From an uncultured Gammaproteobacteria bacterium (lineage in GTDB: Bacteria > Pseudomonadota > Gammaproteobacteria > Rariloculales > Rariloculaceae): DNA of 10,606 nt. Numbering within the stretch: the first letter of the stretch is position 1; every line of letters starts with the position of its first letter. A model generated the notes under the pieces. The model saw only the letters and a program-made list of their open reading frames with translations, was not told the DNA's origin and ran no database searches. A program made the translations under genes and the position numbers. The stretch is from positions 1 to 10,606 of the forward strand of contig CAMPKU010000159.1 of assembly GCA_946887385.1 (NCBI GenBank), written 5' to 3'. Below, piece after piece: positions 1-5,327 of this stretch.

Positions 1-1
1 G

Positions 2-418
2 CCCGCAAGCGACGCATTGCAGGCGGTCATCGCGCTCTATCGGTTGTCGCGGAGCTTGCGAAACGCCGACGTCATTCGCGATTTGAGCTGGGAACGGCTG
101 AGCACGTTGAGCGTCGTTGCGCGGCGGGAGCCGATCACCATCTCCGATCTTTCCGCGGCGGAGGAAGTCACGGCGCCCACCATCTCCCGAGCCGTAGCGG
201 CTCTGCAAAATCAAGCGTTGGTCCGTTGCGTGGCGAATCGCAGCGACGGCCGCTCCGTGTTGGTATCGAGCACGGCGAAGGGCAGGGTTACGCTCCAGAA
301 AGGCTTGGCCCGCACGCTCGAGCAGATCGCCGAGCTGCTCGGGCGGCTCGACGCGGCCGAGCTCGACGCGCTCGCCGACGTGATCCAGCAAGCCCGCGAT
401 TCGAAACGCTCGCGCTAA
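2..418 (+). CDS. MarR-family transcriptional regulator, 5' end cut by the window
   Basis: This is a winged helix-turn-helix repressor or activator of the MarR family, which binds palindromic DNA as a dimer and usually responds to small ligands. The reading frame is open to the left edge (base 2). A TTG at 17 could be called as a start, but it would remove part of the N-terminal dimerisation helix, so the true start is probably upstream of the window. Visible parts are helix 1 (ALYRLSRSLR), the HTH with recognition helix TAPTISRAVAALQNQALV, and the wing (NRSDGRSVLVSSTAKG), where the DxRS pattern is typical of MarR. A C-terminal helix ends in a basic tail. About 138 residues are visible, close to the usual 140-150. 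The stop lies 13 nt from the end of the oppositely oriented oxidoreductase. Its target and ligand cannot be read from the sequence. Confidence 0.85.
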   Translation, partial: PASDALQAVIALYRLSRSLRNADVIRDLSWERLSTLSVVARREPITISDLSAAEEVTAPTISRAVAALQNQALVRCVANRSDGRSVLVSSTAKGRVTLQKGLARTLEQIAELLGRLDAAELDALADVIQQARDSKRSR

Positions 419-431
419 CCCGCGCTCTTTT

Positions 432-1313
432 CTATTCCAGCCCCGACGCCCGCGCTTGCTCGCGCGCGAGCACAGCCTGATCGCGATCGCCATCGCCGTG
501 CGCGACGGCGCCGAGCAGCCGGTCGCGATAGACGTTGTGGCTCGGCATCGGCACGCGCGCAAGATCGGCAGCAGCCGCGATGAGATTGGAGTCCTTCAGG
601 CCCACGTGGATCGGCGAGCCCACCTGGTCGTAGCTTTCGTCGACCATCTTTTGGCCGTACACCTTGTACGCCGTCGCGCCGAACAGGCCTTCCGTCATCA
701 CGTCTTGAAACACCTGCGGCGTCACGTCGTACTTGCGCACGAGCGCAAAGCCCTCGGCCATGGCCACCATCGCGCAGCCGAGCACGGCGTTGTTCGCAAG
801 CTTGATTGCCGTGGCCGACTCGGGCTTCACGCCCGCCGCGAAGATGCGCCGGCCCATCGCTTTCAATAACTCGTTGCAGCGTGCTGCCGCAGCTTCCGGC
901 CCCGCCACGACGATGCCGAGCTGGCCCGAGGCCGCGAGATCCGGGCGTCCGAGCACGGGGGCGGCAACGAGCGTTTGGCCTGCGTGTTGGTGACCCGCCT
1001 CGAGTTGGCGCACGACGGCTACGCCGTGCGTGCCCATGACCAAGTGGATGGCGCCTTGCTTCATCGACTCGCAGAGCCCGCCGGCGCCGAGCGCAACTTG
1101 GGTGACGGCCGCGTCCTCGACGAGCATGGTGACAACCACGTCGCTGCTCGCAGCAAGCTCGCCGACGGACGCCGCTTGCGATGCGCCGGCCGCGACGAGC
1201 GGTGCGGCCTGCGCCGCGAACTGATCGAACACCGACAACTCGTGGCCTGCATCCAGCAAGCGACGAGCCATGCCTTGCCCCATGCGGCCGAGGCCGACGA
1301 ATCCAACTTTCAT
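432..1313 (-). CDS. NAD(P)-dependent oxidoreductase, 3-hydroxyisobutyrate dehydrogenase family
   Basis: This 293-residue cytoplasmic dehydrogenase belongs to the beta-hydroxyacid dehydrogenase superfamily (HIBADH, tartronate semialdehyde and glyoxylate reductases). The N-terminal Rossmann fold has the dinucleotide motif GLGRMG (residues 7-12). Asp30 at the end of beta-strand 2 would favour NAD over NADP (inference). The C-terminal all-helical domain carries the family's catalytic lysine in the KxxxN motif (Lys171, Asn175) and a KD pair at 240-241. The substrate loop, usually DAPVSGG, reads AAPVLGRPDLAASG (residues 117-130), so the canonical serine and glycines are replaced and the substrate may not be 3-hydroxyisobutyrate. 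The ATG at 1311-1313 puts the Rossmann strand immediately at the N-terminus, and an AGG lies 7 nt upstream. It converges with the MarR gene. The small exported-protein gene lies 85 nt upstream on the same strand. Confidence 0.88.
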   Translation of the reverse strand: MKVGFVGLGRMGQGMARRLLDAGHELSVFDQFAAQAAPLVAAGASQAASVGELAASSDVVVTMLVEDAAVTQVALGAGGLCESMKQGAIHLVMGTHGVAVVRQLEAGHQHAGQTLVAAPVLGRPDLAASGQLGIVVAGPEAAAARCNELLKAMGRRIFAAGVKPESATAIKLANNAVLGCAMVAMAEGFALVRKYDVTPQVFQDVMTEGLFGATAYKVYGQKMVDESYDQVGSPIHVGLKDSNLIAAAADLARVPMPSHNVYRDRLLGAVAHGDGDRDQAVLAREQARASGLE

Positions 1314-1398
1314 GCGCGTGCCTAGTTGTGAGCTCTAGTCTCGCGGACTTTGACGCGCAGGCGGGCGTGTTGCAAGCCGCAATAGAGGCGCACGCGCG

Positions 1399-1569
1399 CT
1401 AGTTGCGATCGCGGCGCCGCTCGCGTTCGCGTTCCTCCTCCTTATCTTCCTGGCGGTCGCGTTCGGCCGCCACGCCAACCGCCGCGCCCACGCCGCCCGC
1501 GACGAGCGGTGCGCACGCGTACTGACTCGAGCCCAAGAGCAATACCGCTAGAACGGCCAAGATTTTCAT
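1399..1569 (-). CDS. Small exported glycine-rich protein with charged tail (56 aa), lipoprotein-like
   Basis: Translation of the reverse strand gives a 56-residue protein. It begins MKILAVLAVLLLGSSQYACA, continues with a small-residue stretch (LVAGGVGAAVGVAA, residues 22-35), and ends in a highly charged Arg/Glu tail (residues 36-56, mostly E, R, D and K). The N-terminus is a clear signal sequence. Cys19 followed by Ala-Pro resembles small proteobacterial lipoproteins that start CAPL with a glycine-zipper segment. However, the residues before the cysteine (Gln-Tyr-Ala) do not fit a standard lipobox, so processing by signal peptidase I is also possible. A GGAG (1577-1580) sits 7 nt before the ATG, which supports real translation. 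It is divergent from the SYLF gene. I do not recognise a named family, and its function is unknown. Confidence 0.7.
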   Translation of the reverse strand: MKILAVLAVLLLGSSQYACAPLVAGGVGAAVGVAAERDRQEDKEEERERERRRDRN

Positions 1570-1602
1570 CGCATTTCTCCGAATTGCTTTGCCGCACCGG
1601 GA

Positions 1603-1613
1603 GTTGCAGCAAC
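1603..1613. promoter_or_regulatory. Perfect dyad upstream of the sigma-54 promoter
   Basis: GTTGC-A-GCAAC is a perfect 11-bp inverted repeat in the 125-bp gap between the divergent small-protein and SYLF genes. It lies 27 nt before the -24/-12 element. Activators of sigma-54 bind dyads upstream of their promoters, but usually 80-150 bp away, so this is only a candidate operator for either gene. Its short length means chance is not excluded. Confidence 0.25.
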
Positions 1614-1640
1614 CGTGCCAGCCGCAGGCCCGGCGGGGCG

Positions 1641-1656
1641 TGGCATGGAACTTGCT
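1641..1656 (+). promoter_or_regulatory. Sigma-54 (RpoN) -24/-12 promoter for the SYLF gene
   Basis: TGGCATGGAACTTGCT matches the published -24/-12 consensus (TGGCACG-N4-TTGCW) at all but one informative position (T for C). The invariant GG (1642-1643) and GC (1654-1655) have the required 10 nt between them. The predicted transcription start, about 12 nt beyond the GC, falls near 1666. That leaves a leader of roughly 28 nt that contains the GGAG ribosome site at 1682-1685. Orientation, spacing and position all fit the gene that starts at 1695. Transcription would need an ATP-dependent enhancer-binding activator, which is not in the window. Confidence 0.72.
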
Positions 1657-1694
1657 CCTCCCGGCTATCGAAGGTGTTTGCGGAGAATCTAAAG

Positions 1695-2285
1695 ATGAAA
1701 GCGTTTACAAATTTCGCACTGGCTGCGTTTGCAACGATGACGCTTGCTTCGGTGGGCGCGCAGGATCGTCATGGCGACTCGGATGAGCTCGACGCGAACA
1801 CGGTCGCCGAGCGTCGACAAGAGATCCTCGACATGTCGAAGGGCACGATCGATGAGCTGAAGGAGAATGAGTCCGCGAAGGACTTGATCGACAGCGCGTA
1901 CGGTCACGCCGTGTTCGACACGACGAAGGGCGGGTTCATCGTGACGGGCGCAGGCGGCACTGGCGTTGCCATGCGCAAGAACGGCAGCGATCCCGTCTAC
2001 ATGCACTTGGGCGCAGGCGGTGTCGGGCTCGGTGCAGGGCTCGAGAATTACAAGCTCGTGATCCTGTTCGAGAACGAGGACGTCTATGAGCGCTTTATCG
2101 ACGGCGAGTGGAGCGGCGGCACGAGCGCGCAAGCAGCGGCGGGCCGCGACGGCGCTGCAGTCGTCGGTAAGTTCAACAACGGCGTGGCCGTTTACCACAT
2201 CACGGACAAGGGCTTGATCGCGCAAGCCGACGTGACGGGGGTGCGGTTCTGGCCCAGCGATCGCCTGAATCCCGGCGTCGCGTAA
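1695..2285 (+). CDS. Periplasmic SYLF (Ysc84/DUF500) domain protein
   Basis: This 196-residue exported protein carries a SYLF domain, a fold linked to phosphoinositide and lipid binding in eukaryotic Ysc84/SH3YL1. In bacteria it is found in secreted or periplasmic proteins of poorly defined role. The signal peptide is residues 1-22 (cleavage predicted after VGA, before Gln23). A charged helical segment follows (about 30-65), then the SYLF core (about 66-190). The core shows KGGFIVTGAGGTGVAM (78-93), the glycine-rich HLGAGGVGLGAGLENYKLVILF (104-125) and the C-terminal FNNGVAVYHITDKGLIAQADV stretch (160-180). The frame is open upstream to 1509, but the ATG at 1695 is chosen because GGAG (1682-1685) lies 9 nt before it and the signal peptide begins there. 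Expression probably depends on sigma-54. The gene ends just before two hairpins. Confidence 0.88.
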   Translation: MKAFTNFALAAFATMTLASVGAQDRHGDSDELDANTVAERRQEILDMSKGTIDELKENESAKDLIDSAYGHAVFDTTKGGFIVTGAGGTGVAMRKNGSDPVYMHLGAGGVGLGAGLENYKLVILFENEDVYERFIDGEWSGGTSAQAAAGRDGAAVVGKFNNGVAVYHITDKGLIAQADVTGVRFWPSDRLNPGVA

Positions 2286-2291
2286 TCCCAA

Positions 2292-2345
2292 GTTCTCACG
2301 GAGCGAGAACACCTCGCGCACGGCGTTCACACGAACGCCGTGCGC
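2292..2345. terminator. Two-hairpin bidirectional terminator region
   Basis: Two inverted repeats fill the gap between the convergent SYLF and serine hydrolase genes. The first is GTTCTC (2292-2297) with GAGAAC (2305-2310), loop 7 nt. The second is a perfect 13-bp stem, GCGCACGGCGTTC (2316-2328) with GAACGCCGTGCGC (2333-2345), loop ACAC. No T-run follows on either strand, so this is not a textbook Rho-independent terminator. The position and the strong second stem still suggest transcription end or mRNA 3'-end protection for both genes. Confidence 0.6.
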
Positions 2346-2359
2346 AGGTTTGTGCGAGG

Positions 2360-3625
2360 TCAGTCGATGATGGCTTGCCGCACGGCGTTCTCGAACGCTT
2401 GCCGCGCGGGGCCGCCTTGGCCGCCTTGGATGAAGTAAATCGAAATGAGCTCCTCGGCGGGCTCGATCCAGTGCGCGACGCCGGAGCCGCCAGGCCAGCT
2501 GATCGCGCCTTTCGACACGGCGATGTCTGCCGCAATTGGATCGAGCACCACTTGCATCCCTAGACCGAATCCCATGCCGCGAGCCGGCCGCCCGAATTGG
2601 CCGTTGACCATGTCGCCTGTGTGATTGGCCGTCATCATCTCCACGGTGCGCGGGCCCAATAATCGCTGCCCATTGAGCTCGCCGCGGTTCAGGAGCATTT
2701 GCGCGAATTGCAGGTAGTCTTCCACGGACGCCGACAGGCCGCCGGCGCCGGAGTGATACACCACCTGCGATAGATCGCGCGGGGTGGCTTGCAACACGCC
2801 GTCGCGCCGCGCGTGCACCGCTGCGAGGCGCTCGGCCTGGCGCCCCGTGTAACGGAATGCGGTGTCGGGCATGTCGAGCGGCTCGAAAACGCGCTCGCGC
2901 AAGAACTCGTCGAACGGCTGTTGCGCGGCAACCTCGACGATGCGCGACAGCACGTCGAAGCCCGCAAGCCCGCTGTAACGCCACAACGTGCCGGGTTGGA
3001 AATCGAGCGGCACGTTACCGAGCTTCGGTATGTACGTGGCGAGCGTATCCTGCGGCGTGCGCTGTGTCGCTCCCTGCGCCGCGCGTTGGCCCAAGCCGCC
3101 GCTCATGAGCCCCGAGCCGTGCGTCAAGAGATCGCGCACGGTGATCGGCCGAGTGGCCGGCACGAGATCGAAAGCTCCGTCGGCGCCGCCTTCCTTCGGC
3201 ACGGCCACTTGCGCCGGCGCCGCGAACTCCGGAATGAACTTCGAGACCGGATCTTGCAGGAGGACTTCGCCGCTTTCGACGAGCATCAAGATCGCCACGG
3301 CCGTGATCGGTTTCGACGAGGATGCCAAGCCGAAAATGTGGTCGGTGCGCATGGGCGTGCGCTTCGCGCTGTCGGAATAGCCGTACGCCTCGAAGTGCGC
3401 GATGCGGCCGCGCCGCGCCACGAGCGTCACGACGCCCGCGATTTCGCCGGCGTCGATATGCCGTTGCATGGCGGGACCGATGCGCTGCAGGCGCTCCGAG
3501 GATAGGCCCACCTCTTCGGGCCGGGCTGTCGGGATCGAACCGGCCAGTGTGGCGCCAGGCCACGTGGTACCGACGATGGCAAGGCCGCAGACGAGCGCGG
3601 CCGCGCGCGTGATGACGATCGACAT
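2360..3625 (-). CDS. Secreted serine hydrolase, class C beta-lactamase/esterase family
   Basis: This 421-residue exported hydrolase has the penicillin-binding-protein-like fold of class C beta-lactamases, D-aminopeptidases and EstB/LovD-type esterases. The signal peptide is residues 1-28, with cleavage near ATLA-GS. The nucleophile motif SxxK is Ser102-Ser-Ser-Lys105 (in FGLASSSKPIT). A typical ITVRDLLTHGSGL motif lies at 161-173. The second motif is Tyr217-Ser-Gly (WRYSGLAG) instead of the beta-lactamase YxN. The third region is GGSGVAHWIEP (379-389), in place of KTG or HxG. This pattern suggests an esterase or transacylase rather than a true beta-lactamase, and the substrate is unknown. A TTG at 3655 would add ten residues. 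The ATG at 3625 is preferred because a seven-G run sits 8 nt upstream and it begins the signal peptide. The gene is divergent from the tannase-family gene. Confidence 0.87.
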   Translation of the reverse strand: MSIVITRAAALVCGLAIVGTTWPGATLAGSIPTARPEEVGLSSERLQRIGPAMQRHIDAGEIAGVVTLVARRGRIAHFEAYGYSDSAKRTPMRTDHIFGLASSSKPITAVAILMLVESGEVLLQDPVSKFIPEFAAPAQVAVPKEGGADGAFDLVPATRPITVRDLLTHGSGLMSGGLGQRAAQGATQRTPQDTLATYIPKLGNVPLDFQPGTLWRYSGLAGFDVLSRIVEVAAQQPFDEFLRERVFEPLDMPDTAFRYTGRQAERLAAVHARRDGVLQATPRDLSQVVYHSGAGGLSASVEDYLQFAQMLLNRGELNGQRLLGPRTVEMMTANHTGDMVNGQFGRPARGMGFGLGMQVVLDPIAADIAVSKGAISWPGGSGVAHWIEPAEELISIYFIQGGQGGPARQAFENAVRQAIID

Positions 3626-3714
3626 TTGCGAGTCCCCCCCTGCTGATCGCGTCAACGCATCCTAGCGCAGCTGCACCCGCGCCGGTTGCAGCGCGCGCGC
3701 TCTTGGTAAAACTC

Positions 3715-3745
3715 GTGACAGCGTTGCGCGAAACCTCCCTATGCT
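3715..3745 (+). promoter_or_regulatory. Weak candidate sigma-70 promoter for the tannase-family gene
   Basis: GTGACA (3715-3720) and TATGCT (3740-3745) resemble -35 and -10 boxes, but the spacer is 19 nt, longer than ideal. The site lies in the 164-bp gap shared by the two divergent exported hydrolases. No clear matching promoter was found for the leftward gene. The gap also holds a short alternating GC tract (3691-3700). Confidence 0.22.
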
Positions 3746-3789
3746 TTTCGATGGCCCGTTGGGATGCCATGTACTGGGGGAATCACGCC

Positions 3790-5319
3790 ATGAAACGCTC
3801 GTTGCCGCTCCTCTCGACCGTCGCTTGCTCCGCCGCTGCCGCGATTCCCTTGTTCGTCGGGGCGCCCGCGTACGCCGCAACAGCCTGCGCCGATCTCGCC
3901 AAGCTCACGCTGCCCGAAACGAGAATTACGCGGGCCGAACGTGTGCCTGCAGGGGAGTTCACGGCGCCGGGGGTTCAGCAGCCGCTGAACGTGCCGGCAC
4001 TGTGCCGCGTGGCGGGCACCGTGGCGCCGGCCATCAACTTCGAGGTGTGGCTGCCCGAGGGCAATACCTGGAACGGCCGTTTCCAAGCCGTCGGCGGCGG
4101 TGGCCTCGCGGGCATCATCAGCTACCCGGCCATGGCCGAGGCCGTGCGGGCGGGCTACGCCTCATCGTCCACGGACACGGGGCACGTGTCGACGGATACC
4201 ACCTGGATGACGGATCGGCAGCGCGTCGTCGATTACGGCTACCGTGCCATTCACGAGATGACGGTGAAGGCGAAGGCCGTGATCGAGGAGCACTACGGGC
4301 GCGAGGCCGAGTACTCGTATTTCAACGGCTGCTCGACGGGCGGCCGGCAAGGGCTCATGACGGCGCAGCGTTTTCCCGACGATTACGACGGCATCGTGTC
4401 GGGTGCGCCGGTGAATCGCTTCACGCAGCTGCACATGGGACAGCTGTGGATGGCGCATGCCACGCTGAAAAAGCCCGGTGCGGTGTTGACGCGCGACGAC
4501 CTCACGCGCGTCGGCGAGGCGGCGGTTGCCCAGTGCGATGCGAACGACGGCGTCAAGGACGGCATCCTCACCGATCCTTCCACCTGCAATTTCGATCCCA
4601 GCAAGGTGCCCGGTTTGAGCGCCGCGCAGGTCGAAGCGCTGAAGCTCGCGTATCAGGGCGCGGTAAATCCGCGCACGGGCGATCAGATCTATGCCGGTCT
4701 CGAGCCCGGCGGCGAAGGTCCGCAGCCCGGCAATCCCGGTTGGGGCATGCTCATGAACGGCCAAACCCCGTTTGCAATCTCGAGCTCCGTGCTCGGCGGC
4801 TTGGGCTTCGAGAACCCGAGCTGGGATTGGAAAACGTTCGACTTCGACTCCGACGTGGAGCTCATCGACGCGAAATTGTTCGGCGTGCTGAACGCCGTAG
4901 ACCCCGACTTACGCGATTTCAAAAACGGCGGCGGCAAGCTGATCGTTTGGCACGGCTGGAACGATCCTGGCGTGATGCCGCAGCAAACGATCGAGTACTA
5001 CAACAGCGTCGTCGAGTTCGCGAGCAAGGCAACGGACAGCGACGGCGCGGCGTTCACCGACGAGTATCTGCGGCTCTTCATGCTGCCCGGCGTCGGTCAT
5101 TGCCGCGGCGGCGTGGGGCCCGATCAGGTCGACTGGATGGCCGCGCTTGCCGGCTGGGTGGAGAAAGGGCAGAAGCCCGCCACGATTGCCGCGAGCGCGG
5201 TGCGCGACGGCGAGGTTACGATGACGCGCCCGCTGTGTCCGCATCCGCAGGTTGCGCAATACAAAGGCCGCGGCGACACGAACGCCGCCGCGAGCTTCGA
5301 GTGCGCCGCGCCGCGCTGA
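3790..5319 (+). CDS. Secreted tannase/feruloyl esterase family alpha/beta hydrolase
   Basis: This 509-residue exported esterase belongs to the tannase/feruloyl esterase family, whose members cleave esters of gallic, ferulic or related aromatic acids. The signal peptide is residues 1-29 (AYA-AT). The family's CS-D-HC signature is complete: Cys181-Ser182 in NGCSTGGRQG, Asp392 in HGWNDPG, and His437-Cys438 in GVGHCRGG. The two cysteines should form the disulfide that links the catalytic Ser and His. The lid carries the calcium-loop pattern CDANDGVKDGI (249-259), with Asp250, Asp253 and Asp257 at the spacing known from Aspergillus FaeB. Additional lid cysteines support an exported, oxidised protein. 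The ATG at 3790 is chosen over upstream starts because GGGGGA lies 8 nt before it and the signal peptide begins there. It ends 8 nt from the convergent ABC transporter gene. The exact ester substrate cannot be read. Confidence 0.9.
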   Translation: MKRSLPLLSTVACSAAAAIPLFVGAPAYAATACADLAKLTLPETRITRAERVPAGEFTAPGVQQPLNVPALCRVAGTVAPAINFEVWLPEGNTWNGRFQAVGGGGLAGIISYPAMAEAVRAGYASSSTDTGHVSTDTTWMTDRQRVVDYGYRAIHEMTVKAKAVIEEHYGREAEYSYFNGCSTGGRQGLMTAQRFPDDYDGIVSGAPVNRFTQLHMGQLWMAHATLKKPGAVLTRDDLTRVGEAAVAQCDANDGVKDGILTDPSTCNFDPSKVPGLSAAQVEALKLAYQGAVNPRTGDQIYAGLEPGGEGPQPGNPGWGMLMNGQTPFAISSSVLGGLGFENPSWDWKTFDFDSDVELIDAKLFGVLNAVDPDLRDFKNGGGKLIVWHGWNDPGVMPQQTIEYYNSVVEFASKATDSDGAAFTDEYLRLFMLPGVGHCRGGVGPDQVDWMAALAGWVEKGQKPATIAASAVRDGEVTMTRPLCPHPQVAQYKGRGDTNAAASFECAAPR

Positions 5320-5327
5320 GCTCTCGC

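Noticed and set aside
1314..1398. Promoter or small gene between the small protein and the oxidoreductase
   Set aside because: I found no convincing -35/-10 pair, no sigma-54 element and no short frame with a ribosome site.
1509..1694. N-terminal extension of the SYLF gene from 1509
   Set aside because: It would run over the divergent small gene and the sigma-54 promoter and would bury the signal peptide. The ATG at 1695 has its own GGAG site and begins with a clear signal sequence.
1689..2984. 431-codon open frame on the minus strand
   Set aside because: It overlaps the SYLF and serine hydrolase genes, has an Arg/Ala/His-rich composition typical of GC-rich shadow frames, and shows no domain.
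2360..3625. Calling the serine hydrolase an AmpC antibiotic-resistance beta-lactamase
   Set aside because: SxxK is present, but the YxN and KTG motifs are not in their beta-lactamase form, and the family is dominated by esterases and peptidases.
3626..3655. TTG start adding ten residues to the serine hydrolase
   Set aside because: The ATG at 3625 has a strong purine run upstream and starts the signal peptide directly.
3691..3700. Alternating GC tract (possible Z-DNA or operator)
   Set aside because: Ten bases of GC alternation are expected often in DNA of this composition, and no further symmetry supports a site.
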